A stretch of DNA of 64,000 nt, taken from NCBI RefSeq assembly GCF_021462225.1, contig NC_061811.1, positions 6,597,663-6,661,662 of the forward strand, read 5' to 3'. The notes beneath the pieces were generated by a model. It was not told the DNA's origin, searched no databases, and worked only from the letters and a program-made list of their open reading frames with translations. Positions 10,538 through 20,387 of this stretch are shown in pieces; position 1 is the first letter of the stretch, and each line of letters opens with the position of its first letter. Made by a program: the position numbers and the translations under genes. The DNA comes from Girardinichthys multiradiatus (Eukaryota > Chordata > Actinopteri > Cyprinodontiformes > Goodeidae).

Positions 10538-11850
10538 CCCACAGATTTACTTTCACAAGTGGAGCATTACAGCTTTCGCTATAATGCTCCGATTGAGATA
10601 TAAAAAACTATATATAAACTTTCTTAGAAACTGCTTAGGGATTATTGCAAATACACTGGACACAGAGACTGAAATGAAAGGGAAAAAAATAAGCAAGAAA
10701 AGAAGAGAGGTGGGGCAAAAATCTTAAAGGGATAGGAGATAAGAATAGGGGAGAAAGAAGCATAGGGTATGATGGAAGGGTATATTTGTATATCTGTAAA
10801 CACCTTACTCTAAACACTTGTGGGTGTATGTGCGAACGTTCTTGTGCATACACGTTTTCGCCATAAGAATATTCTATTGCAGATGTGAGGAGCCACAGAA
10901 TTGCCCTTTAGGACCTGAGGCAGACACAGAAGAGATCGACGCCACAGACATCCGACAGTCCCCATAGAGCCCGGGAAGACCACCAGCAGAACTACTAACC
11001 CCCCCACCCCCAAGACCCCCACCCTCTATACTCCCAGGTCCAGGTACCGATACTCCAGAGGGGCAACCAGCCCCCAGACCCATGAGGTTGGTCCCCTTCA
11101 TTTCAGAATGGAGACAGGCAGACTGCCCAAGCCACCAGTCCAGACTACGGCCGGCACCTCTCGAACCCAAATGACCCCAGCCCAGGGCCAGACCCCGATA
11201 CCCCAACCCAACCCCGGCCCCAACAACTCCCCGCCCCATCCAGAGAGGGGGTCACAAACAAAGAAAAAAAAAGACATGTCCACCCAGTCCAAACAAGCCC
11301 GTCAACCACAACCGCCTTTAGGATGAAAGAGTCCTAAACCCCCCCCATGAATTCTGATCTCAACCCCATGAACAGCCCAACCTCCAATGAATGCCAAGAT
11401 GAATTTCCCCACAGGACCACCCCCAACTAGGACACAGATATTGAACACATGCCCCCAAAAACAAATGCCACGAATCCCTTCCCCACAGAGACACACCCCC
11501 ATAAAAGAGTTCCACCCCCGAAAAGTCAATGAAGACACATCCATACAGTGCAAGGTCCACACACAGGCCCAGTTCCAAGCACCCCAGCTGCAACCCCTCC
11601 GTGCCATCCCCGTACCCGCCGCCCTGACACCCCTCACCCCCGGACACGACAGGAATCACAGAACTAACTGCACCCAGGCCGACCAACCACACCAGGCTGA
11701 GCACAACCCACCAATTGTCCCAGCACAGGTACAAGATGCATTCCACCGTCCCACCCACTCAACGGCGACCGCAGCCCGGCGCCAGGTTAGGGGCCAGAGC
11801 CACAGGAGGAAACAGCGAAGGAAGGCCACCACAGCGTGCCAAAGAACAGT
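10538..11850 (-). repeat. GC-rich dispersed repeat, copy 2 (inverted)
   Basis: The reverse complement aligns with the right half of the 1195-2886 repeat: the GTGGCTCCTCAC...AATATTCTTATGG block, the ACATACACCCACA block, the CT-rich tract, AAAGTTTATATATA and the terminal hairpin (10561-10590). This copy has no Tc1 insertion, so it shows the undisrupted 3' end. The C-rich plus-strand stretch 10990-11870 gives long open frames from composition alone. The 5' limit is uncertain. Confidence 0.6.
10561..10590 (-). other. GNRA-capped hairpin at the 3' end of the GC-rich repeat
   Basis: On the minus strand, GGAGCATTATAGC and GCTGTAATGCTCC form a 13-bp stem (one G-U pair) closed by GAAA, a GNRA tetraloop. 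The copy at 2835-2864 keeps the loop, with a few stem mismatches. Known 3' hairpins of some LINEs are bound by reverse transcriptase; that role here is inference. Confidence 0.6.
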
Positions 11851-14800
11851 TGAAATGAAGGATGAAGAGAAATGAGCTCAAGATTGAGAAAAAAACACTT
11901 TGCTGAAGCAGATAATCACACATTTGTGACATTTAAAAAAAAACTGCTCAGTGTGTCTGACAAAAGTTGTTCTTGAACTCAAAGAAACGGCCTTCTGTGG
12001 TTTAAATTAACATGTTTATTTTCTTATCTAAATAAATTACTTTTTAAATTGTTCCACTCCTCAGGGCCCATAGTCCTAATTTAAGGAAGCTGGTATAGCT
12101 GATTTTCTTAAACCTTAGTTAAATGGTAAGATCCTAAAAACACATTTCTTTTATTTCTTTATATTTTCTTATTTTTTAGTTTATTTTAACTATGCTTATG
12201 GTTCTGGAACCCAGACCCACCTAGAGTGCTTGTTGCTGAAAAGCTCAATCTTAGCCCCATCTAACGAAAGTCCACAGTTTCATTTTAAATCCCAGCAGAG
12301 TTTAGCAAACTCTAGACGTTTCCATTTCTAAAGGTAGGACAGAAATAGATATTTTCATGGCATGCCACCCAAACCACTGGTTGGGATATAGATTGAATTA
12401 ATGGTAGGAGATTTGGTGTTTTCAAGTGAAAACATAACCTTGGGTCCTAATCCAGCCTTCTTTGTCATAATTCCAGCTTCAAGCTTTTTCATGAGGACAG
12501 ATTTGGACAAGTTTAGGTAGGAGATTTGTTTCTCGTTTCTGTGTTAATTTGGATCATTCTACTGATGAAAGACCCAATGACAAACTATTTTCAATCTTTT
12601 GCCAGAGTCTACTAGATGTTTATTTAACACGTTTGTGATGCCATGCACTCCTACAATGTTTCTAAGGCCCTTTGAAAAGAAACAGATCCACAGCACCACA
12701 GATCCTTGTCACTCTGCAGGGTGGCAACATCAACATGGCAACAAGTGACCAGTGGATTATTTCTCACATTTAAACTTTTTTCCCTATTGAATGAATGTAT
12801 TCAAACTAAATGTTGCTATATAATATATCAGCAGTATATTATACTGTACTGCAGTGAAGGATTGACTAATCATATTTATTTACACATCTTTATTGTGAGT
12901 GCTGGTAGAAGAGTGCTGCTTTGTAGGAGCCATAAGCATTTTATATCAGTCTACTGGTATCTTCGATGTGGATGGCAGAGGAGAGAACAGCTATTACCCT
13001 GACTAATGGATATAGAAAAGTGACAGTGGAGAGGGTGAGAGATGAGAGAAGGACGTGGATAACAGCTAGTGGTGTGGTTGCACTAAATAAAAAACACATT
13101 GCATTTTGAGGTTCCTTCACAGCTCCCTGCAGCTGATAATCCATCATGGAAACAAAATGAAGGCTGCAAAATGATCTTTAAAATTGATGTGGCTTTACAA
13201 ATCACAGTTATATGAACACGATGTCCACAGTAAGAAAGAAAGGTAATCAAGCCTAATCATGTTTTTACTGCAAGGCTCTTTTCTAAGAATCAAAGAATTT
13301 AAAAAGGAAAATCAATTTAACATGCTGCCTTTTTGCCATTTCCTTTTTCCCCAGGCCCCTGTTGTGTGGGCATTCAGGCATGAATGAATTTGGTTATTCT
13401 CTAAAGTGTAAAGATTAGGTTAAATCGCAGGTTGAATGCAAAGCCCAAAACCCACTGCAAATGATGCAGCTACACTATAAAAGAACTGTTTCCCACCTCC
13501 TCCAGTCCAGATAGTAAGTGTGATTCACCTGTTATAGTGATGTCAGACAGCAATCAGTGGCCTAGCATTAATACACAGGCTCTGTGATAACAGCACCAAC
13601 AGTTTGCGCTTACACATTCAGATCTACTAGATGCCAAATCATCACACATTTCATTACTCAACATCATGTTTCTGGTGTGTGTGTGTGTGTGTGAGTGTGT
13701 GAAATACCGTTTTCATCTAAATCTGAATAAAACATTTATCAGACAAAGCCACAGAGCTGAATGGCCTTCAGTTGCCAATAGTAACCAAAGATGGCCAAGA
13801 GCAGAATGCACTTGGTAGTAAATGAAGCGCAGAAATGATGAAGGTGGATGGGATGCATTATGTCAACGAAGATTACAAGGACCTTCACCAGAGCTGTTGT
13901 CAATGAAAAGAGCAGAGCTGGATCAGAACAGCACTGATCACGACCTGCTCTCTTCTGCTGCACCCTTTCTCTTAACTTCCTTTATATCATAGTTATTGTG
14001 TAATCAAGAATATTATATAATGTTTGCAACCATATGTGTCACATTTAGACCTGGAAGGAGTGGAGATAGGAGTTTAAAGACATGGAGCACTAAATATATC
14101 TTTGTAAAAAAATCAAAAATACAGTTTGGGCCAAGCAGCTCATGAGAAGAAACATCAGTTTCACTCTCTACTGCCTGGGCTCTGCATCCTCTGTGATTAC
14201 TACATAAGAGATATTGCAGGTTTTCAGGCTTTTCCAAAACGTTAGTATACTCCTTATGTGTTTTTTATTCAGATGCATCACCAAAAATGAAAATAGCATG
14301 AAAAAGTTTATTTTGTTACAGTAATTCAGTTGAAGAAATTACATTACGCATATAGTGATATATTTTAAGTGTCTATTAATTCCTTTTTTTCCTTAGTGTA
14401 GTAAGACATTCCTAAGGTCTCTGTGGTTCAGGAGTGGCTTAACACAAGGAATGCAAGAGTTGATGCCCATGTCCTGGATCCATCTTTACGTGGTGACTGT
14501 GGAATCACTGACATACTTTTTCCTTTCACTCAACTTTTCAGCCATAGTCAACCCCTTCTGAATCTCCCACAAGGCTGAATGAGGCCCTAAAAACAATTTA
14601 ATTTTGGGAACCTTCCAACTACCGTCAAACACCACAGTCCATAACTATTATAATAATAACAACAGTCACAGAATATATTTTTTATAAAAGATATTTAAAA
14701 AACATCTTGCTGGCCAGGGAAAGCCAATAAGTGTCTCTGTTGTTGAATGGTTTATCCTTGTTCCTGCAGTTTAGGTGTTACTCCCATATAGAATGGTAAA

Positions 14801-15370
14801 GCATAAAACCCTACCTCTAAAATGCTAGATTAATTGTCAATAAAATATTTTACTCAGAAAGTTTTTTTTAAATAAACTGATAATACTGTTTACATGTAAC
14901 AATTTAAATATTAATGATCCCTGCCTTTGTTTTGCACAAATTTGAACAATGTATCACTAGTGCAAAAATTACATTTGTACACATGACTTGTGTTACAATT
15001 CTGGTGGTCTTAGGACTTCCTTGTTGGACTGGGGCAACATACCAGCTCATTAGTGCCTTGGGCTGGCTGTGGCTTTGCATCACAATCCACTCAAGGCCCT
15101 GTTGCTTGTTAATCTTTCTCAGTCACACATTTTTCCTTCCACTAAACCTTCAGTTAATGCTTGGGTGCAGCTTACTTTAAACACCCAACTTGTTAAGCAA
15201 TGCCTTGTGGTTTACCCTCCTTGTGGAGGGTGTAAAAAACTTTCTGCTGGGCATATATCAGGTCAGTAGTCTTCTGCACCAATGTGATAGCTGTAATGGC
15301 ACATTTCTGTAATAAAAAGTAATTTTTATGGCTCTTGCTCAATATAAAATATTTCTGAGAAATTTGGTGC
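11851..15370. other. Non-coding DNA upstream of the RSK gene
   Basis: No exon or repeat is recognised apart from a (GT)n tract at about 13675-13693. Open frames are short and unrelated to any family I know. Confidence 0.5.
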
Positions 15371-15520
15371 TTTCATTAGCTGTAAGGCACAATCATCAAA
15401 ATAAAAGCTTGAAATATATAATAAATCTTTATAATATATGAGTTTCATTTGAATTTCACTTTGAATTTAATTACTACGGGGGAAATATCACAAATATTCC
15501 CATTTATTGCGATGCACCTG
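15371..15520 (+). mobile_element. 3' terminal relic of a Tc1-like element
   Basis: TTTCATTAGCTGTAAGGCAC, then AATCATCAAAATAAAAG, and a terminal GATGCACCTG followed by TA resemble the long inverted terminus of a common fish Tc1 lineage. No transposase or second terminus is visible. Confidence 0.55.
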
Positions 15521-15599
15521 TAAATAAGGGGACTTCATGGAATGTGTTTCAGAAGCAAGAAGCCTCAAAGGAAGCACAGCATTCAACAACAGGCTCCAG

Positions 15600-16355
15600 T
15601 CTGCATTACGTATTTACAGTTCTCCTTTCCGCCAGAGGGTGGCGCGGTCGGGCCTGGGCAGAACGAAGGAAGAAAGAAATGGGGGCTGGAGAAAATCCCT
15701 GACGGAGTCTGCCAATGACCGCTCGAGTTGGAAGACTGCTAGTACTACAGAGCCATACACACACGGAGGTCTGTGCGCACTCCGCGTCCTGTTGGGAAGC
15801 TGGCGAATGGAGGGAAGTCTTCTCCTTTCCTGACCAGGAGAAATCATAAGCGTGCAGGAAGGACACAAAGCTCTGAGACGACGTCGACTGCAGAAACAGC
15901 AGAGGGAGAGCGGCTGACTGTGATTCCTTGGCGTGATATTAGACTCTGTGCACTGCGCTGATAATTAAAAGAGCTTGGATTAGTCCCCTGCTTTCTGCTG
16001 CGCTCCTCTCCTGCAACGCCCGAGCTCTCGACGCGCTCACCTGGAAGCAAACTGCTCTCGACTGTTTGTGCTCCTCACAGCAGGACTGTCGCTCCCAACA
16101 AACCAATTAATCAGACCAACAGACTCCAACATCCATCAGACAGATCAGGGGGGTACTGTCAGGGAAGCTACTGGCCGCAGCCTGAGCCTCTCCTGTCCTG
16201 CTCTCAGTGGACAACAACGTACTGCTAAATCTGCTCTATTTAGACTTTGGACCCGAGCAAAGAGCTTCTGGAACTTGCACTTGACAAGAGCGACACGGAC
16301 ATTCATACTTGCACTCCAGCGGCTGAAGGGAGACTAAGAAGAAATCCCTGCCAAA
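15600..16355 (+). promoter_or_regulatory. CpG-rich promoter/5'UTR of the RSK gene
   Basis: A locally GC-rich stretch with many CpG dinucleotides (for example around 15643, 15880 and 16020-16035), unlike the AT-rich DNA on both sides. It ends at the start codon of the RSK first coding exon. No clear TATA box is positioned, consistent with a CpG-island promoter, and I cannot place the transcription start. The open frame running to 16337 begins at GTG and is not a credible protein. Confidence 0.55.
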
Positions 16356-16418
16356 ATGCCTCTTGCACAAATCGCGGAACCATGGCCCACAGTGGAGCTG
16401 GTGCAGCTGGAAACAGAG
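16356..16418 (+). CDS. rps6ka1: p90 ribosomal S6 kinase (RSK), first coding exon
   Basis: The ATG in CCAAAATGC opens 21 codons reading MPLAQIAEPWP...ELVQLETE, then a GTGATG donor. This is the N-terminus of the RSK family, AGC/CAMK dual-kinase proteins that act downstream of ERK in cytoplasm and nucleus. MPLAQ, EPWP and ELV match mammalian RSK1 better than RSK2, RSK3 or RSK4, from my knowledge of those proteins; the exon also ends after a glutamate where I expect RSK1 exon 1 to end. Exon 2 (28329-28373) continues in phase 0. It sits at the end of a CpG-rich block. Kinase domains are not in the window. An rps6ka3-type paralogue is the main alternative. Confidence 0.72.
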
Positions 16419-16886
16419 GTGATGAGGAGTGAAATTTATTATTTCCTTTTTTATATGTTTGGCTAGTTTTAGTCCAGTCGGAGTTATTTTGTTTAAAGGA
16501 AATTTGCTCATGAAAAACCTTATTGTCGTCCAATCCCAAAAATGTTGAGCAGTCTCTGAAGAACCTCAATGTTGAAGAGAAAAGATGCATCCTCTTGCTG
16601 CTCAACTCTGAATGAAACAAATTCAAATAAAACGTAGAAAGTTAGCCTGAGTAGTGCTCATAAAAACATTTAACAATTATTCTGTTCAGTTGTTTTTAAA
16701 AGATACATTTCCGTCATTTTCATTTTGTCGGGGCCAAATTCAAAAATATTTGCAACTTTCCAGCAATAGCGACATGGGGGTCCCTTCACCAGAATGGCCC
16801 TGAAGACTAGATTTCTAAGCTCATACAGGTTCCTGACTTGCTTCTAGGACTTTCAGTGTGGCATCACAAAAACTTTCAAGCTCATG
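16419..16886 (+). other. Start of RSK intron 1, unremarkable
   Basis: AT-rich intronic sequence after the donor, with no recognised element until the Tc1 relic at 16887. Intron 1 spans 16419-28328. Confidence 0.6.
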
Positions 16887-17427
16887 TCAGATCAGGCATA
16901 ACATTATGACTTCCTCCCCAAAGTGACCCCCACCTTTGCTGCCATTTAGCGTTTACCTTCGAGTCATGTCCTTCACTAGACCCACGAAGGTGTGCTGTGG
17001 GATTCTGCCTTAAGATGTTGGCAGCAGATCCACTAGGTTCTAGACGTTATGAGGTTGAGGCTCTGCAGATTGGACTTGTTTGTCCAGAACATTCCACTGA
17101 TGCTTGATTGAATATGGGGGGGATCTGAAAGCTGCAAATCTCAACTCTGCAAACTGGATGTTGTGCCCCTGAAACCAGTGCTGAAGCATTTTCACTTTGT
17201 GGCAGGGAGCAAAATACTGCTGAAAGGGGCTACAGGTCTGCAGCACCGCTTAGGTTGGTGTTATGTGTCAGAGTAGATTCCAAGGGAATGGCAGGACCTA
17301 AGGTTTCCCAGGGGAATATTGCCCAAACTCCAACACCGCCTCTTCCCGTTTATCTTTTTACCCATTGGGCATTCTGGTGCCACATGTTAACTGATGGCAC
17401 ATTTCAATTAAGTTTTAGTATTTTGGC

Positions 17428-17714
17428 CGGGGCGAGCGTGGAGTAAGAGCCGCTGCTCCTCCACATCGAGAGAAGCCAGTTAAGGTGGCTTGGGCATCTA
17501 TACCGGATGCCTCCTGGACGCCTTCCTTGGGATGTGTTCCAGGCACGTCCCACCAGGAGGAGGCCCAGGAGACGGCCCAGGTCACGCTGGAGGGACTATG
17601 TCTCTCTGCTGGCCTGGGAACGCCTTGGCCTCCCCCCAGAGGAGCTGGAGGAGGTGTCTGGTGAGAGGGACGGCCCCCACGACCCGGTCCCGGATGAAGC
17701 AGAAGACAACGACA
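17428..17714 (+). mobile_element. 5'-truncated L2-like LINE tail
   Basis: The plus-strand frame reads through EPLLLHIERSQLRWLGHLYR, then MPPGRLPWDVFQARP, an Arg-rich repeat and WRDYVSLLAWERLGLPPEEL, the familiar C-terminus of fish L2/CR1-type reverse transcriptases. An 11-bp direct repeat, AGTATTTTGGC, flanks it (17417-17427 and 17715-17725), as expected for target-primed insertion. The active-site part of the polymerase is missing through 5' truncation. Confidence 0.85.
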
Positions 17715-17725
17715 AGTATTTTGGC

Positions 17726-18211
17726 TAAAATAAAATGTAGGTTTGGACGTAAATTAGTCATCAGTAGTGAGTGTAGATTCAGTCTCGTTTTTCTACAGTT
17801 CAGGTGATGCATTTACAGTAAATTTAGTCTACTAGAATATGAAAATCATAGAGGAATGCTTGTTTATGGCCCAAATCTTGAAGGAAAATCATTTCTTTAC
17901 ACCCAAATAAAATATTAAGAATGGAATGGAGGGAAAGTTTGGTTTCACAGTAGAGAAACAAAGATTTGCTTTTGTTATTTTCCAACTTGTTCTTCCTTTA
18001 CAACAGTTAAAATGTGATACGGTTGGATTTCAATTATCTTCCTTATTTTCATCTTACTTTTATTCATTATTTAAAATCCGTGTGTTTTGGACATAGTTCT
18101 AGTAATTCTTTGTGCATTTTTTTATTTAGTTTTTGTCAAGGAAAAATATAATAGTGATGAAAACTTGAAGTCAGAAAAAAAAGTTTATGTTCCCCAGATA
18201 AGCAATTCACA
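17726..18211. other. Unassigned insert inside the old Tc1 relic
   Basis: AT-rich DNA between the LINE tail and the resumption of Tc1 homology near 18212. It does not match the expected Tc1 interior and I recognise nothing in it. Confidence 0.45.
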
Positions 18212-18375
18212 TGCAACTGGCCATAAAGGTGATGTAAAAGAAATTATTATTTTTCAGACCACGGCATCTTCTTACTGCTCCGTATCCGGTTCTGATGCCC
18301 GTTGTTAGTACTTCTGGCAGTGTAAAGGGGTCCACATGGACACCCTGACTGGGTCTGCAGCTATGCAGCCATATA

Positions 18376-19988
18376 CAGGTCCTTCTCAAAATATTAGCAT
18401 ATTGTGATAAAGTTCATTATTTTCCATAATGTCATGATGAAAATTTAACATTCATATATTTTAGATTCATTGCACACTAACTGAAATATTTCAGGTCTTT
18501 TATTGTCTTAATACGGATGATTTTGGCATACAGCTCATGAAAACCCAAAATTCCTATCTCACAAAATTAGCATATTATTAAAAGGGTCTCTAAACGAGCT
18601 ATGAACCTAATCATCTGAATCAACGAGTTAACTCTAAACACCTGCAAAAGATTCCTGAGGCCTTTAAAACTCCCAGCCTGGTTCATCACTCAAAACCCCA
18701 ATCATGGGTAAGACTGCCGACCTGACTGCTGTCCAGAAGGCCACTATTGACACCCTCAAGCAAGAGGGTAAGACACAGAAAGAAATTTCTGAACGAATAG
18801 GCTGTTCCCAGAGTGCTGTATCAAGGCACCTCAGTGGGAAGTCTGTGGGAAGGAAAAAGTGTGGCAGAAAACGCTGCACAACGAGAAGAGGTGACCGGAC
18901 CCTGAGGAAGATTGTGGAGAAGGGCCGATTCCAGACCTTGGGGGACCTGCGGAAGCAGTGGACTGAGTCTGGAGTAGAAACATCCAGAGCCACCGTGCAC
19001 AGGCGTGTGCAGGAAATGGGCTACAGGTGCCGCATTCCCCAGGTCAAGCCACTTTTGAACCAGAAACAGTGGCAGAAGCGCCTGACCTGGGCTACAGAGA
19101 AGCAGCACTGGACTGTTGCTCAGTGGTCCAAAGTACTTTTTTCGGATGAAAGCAAATTCTGCATGTCATTCGGAAATCAAGGTGCCAGAGTCTGGAGGAA
19201 GACTGGGGAGAAGGAAATGCCAAAATGCCAGAAGTCCAGTGTCAAGTACCCACAGTCAGTGATGGTCTGGGGTGCCGTGTCAGCTGCTGGTGTTGGTCCA
19301 CTGTGTTTTATCAAGGGCAGGGTCAATGCAGCTAGCTATCAGGAGATTTTGGAGCACTTCATGCTTCCATCTGCTGAAAAGCTTTATGGAGATGAAGATT
19401 TCATTTTTCAGCACGACCTGGCACCTGCTCACAGTGCCAAAACCACTGGTAAATGGTTTACTGACCATGGTATCACTGTGCTCAATTGGCCTGCCAACTC
19501 TCCTGACCTGAACCCCATAGAGAATCTGTGGGATATTGTGAAGAGAACGTTGAGAGACTCAAGACCCAACACTCTGGATGAGCTAAAGGCCGCTATCGAA
19601 GCATCCTGGGCCTCCATAAGACCTCAGCAGTGCCACAGGCTGATTGCCTCCATGCCACGCCGCATTGAAGCAATCATTTCTGCAAAAGGATTCCCGACCA
19701 AGTATTGAGTGCATAACTGTACATGATTATTTGAAATTTGACGTTTTTTGTATTAAAAAAACTCTTTTCTTTTATTGGTCGGATGAAATATGTTAATTTT
19801 GTGAGATAGGAATTTTGGGTTTTCATGAGCTGTATGCCAAAATTATCCGTATTAAGACAATAAAAGACCTGAAATATTTCAGTTAGTGTGCAATGAATCT
19901 AAAAATATATGAATGTTAAATTTTTATCATGACATTATGGAAAATAATGAACTTCATCACAATATGCTAATATTTTGAGAAGGACCTG
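18376..19988 (+). mobile_element. Complete Tc1-like transposon (copy 1)
   Basis: A 1613-bp element starting CAGGTCCTTCTCAAAATATT after TA (18374-18375) and ending with its complement before TA (19989-19990). Inverted terminal repeats are about 200 bp (18376-18576 and 19787-19988) with only a few mismatches, and enclose one uninterrupted transposase gene. Long TIRs are typical of IR/DR-type fish Tc1 elements, where transposase binds two sites per end. Copies 2 (37920-38953) and 3 (60574-62013) are defective members of the same family, nearly identical in sequence. Confidence 0.95.
18704..19708 (+). CDS. Tc1/mariner transposase, intact, 334 aa
   Basis: Cut-and-paste transposase acting on its own TIRs. 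Start at the ATG in ATCATGGG, the usual MGKTADLT N-terminus. Residues 1-60: first helix-turn-helix (KTQKEISERIGCSQSAVSRH) and a basic GRKKCGRKR AT-hook-like/nuclear-localisation stretch. Residues 65-115: second helix-turn-helix. Residues about 145-275: DDE core with SDES (D148), FQHDLAPAH (D238) and PDLNPIENLW (E273), giving the canonical DD34E spacing. It ends in KGFPTKY, the usual Tc1 terminus. Length is normal (about 340). Residue 123 is Trp (TGG) where copies 2 and 3 have Arg (CGG), a CpG-type change that may weaken this copy. Catalytic competence is plausible but unproven. Confidence 0.95.
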   Translation: MGKTADLTAVQKATIDTLKQEGKTQKEISERIGCSQSAVSRHLSGKSVGRKKCGRKRCTTRRGDRTLRKIVEKGRFQTLGDLRKQWTESGVETSRATVHRRVQEMGYRCRIPQVKPLLNQKQWQKRLTWATEKQHWTVAQWSKVLFSDESKFCMSFGNQGARVWRKTGEKEMPKCQKSSVKYPQSVMVWGAVSAAGVGPLCFIKGRVNAASYQEILEHFMLPSAEKLYGDEDFIFQHDLAPAHSAKTTGKWFTDHGITVLNWPANSPDLNPIENLWDIVKRTLRDSRPNTLDELKAAIEASWASIRPQQCHRLIASMPRRIEAIISAKGFPTKY

Positions 19989-20387
19989 TACACCACCACG
20001 TAATCAGACACCTTTCTTTCAAAACCTCAATTTTCTTCTTCAACAGGTCGAGCTACAGTAGCTCATCTGTTGGATTGGACCACACTGGCCAGGTAGTGTA
20101 TCAGTTAGTCTTGGCCGACTGTGACCCTGGCCCCGATTAACCACTGTTCCTTCCTTCGATCACTTTAAAGACACTGATCGCTGCCGACCAGGGTGTTCTG
20201 ACCCAGTCAACTAACTATCACAATTTGGCCTTTGTTAAACTCACTCAAACCCTTACGCCTGCCACTTTTCCTGCTTCTAACATATCAACTGTCAGATAGC
20301 CCACTTACTAACAGGTGCCATGATAGAGATCATCATTGTTATTCTCTCTACCTGTCCCTGGTCGTAATGCTATTGCTGATTGGTGTA

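Larger units (their letters stand above)
16887..20387 (-). mobile_element. Old Tc1-like relic, interrupted by two insertions
   Basis: Left end: GATCAGGCATAACATTATGAC at 16887. Right end: complementary GGTCGTAATGCTATTGCTGATTGGTGTA-like sequence near 20360-20387. Between them, on the minus strand, diverged pieces of a Tc1 transposase gene lie in the right order: the 3' half at 16970-17402 and the 5' half at about 18212-18374 plus 19991-20330. Blocks such as TTGTGGCAGGG, CTAAGGTTTCCCAG and AGCTACAGTAGCTC are recognisable from this teleost Tc1 lineage. Many substitutions and stops show that it is ancient. The LINE tail (17428-17714) and the complete Tc1 (18376-19988) inserted into it later. Confidence 0.8.

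Noticed and set aside
18664..19617. Minus-strand open frames opposite the Tc1 transposase (and their counterparts at 38248-38585 and 61281-61725)
   Set aside because: They are antisense shadows of the transposase gene and recur in every copy only because the coding strand is conserved.
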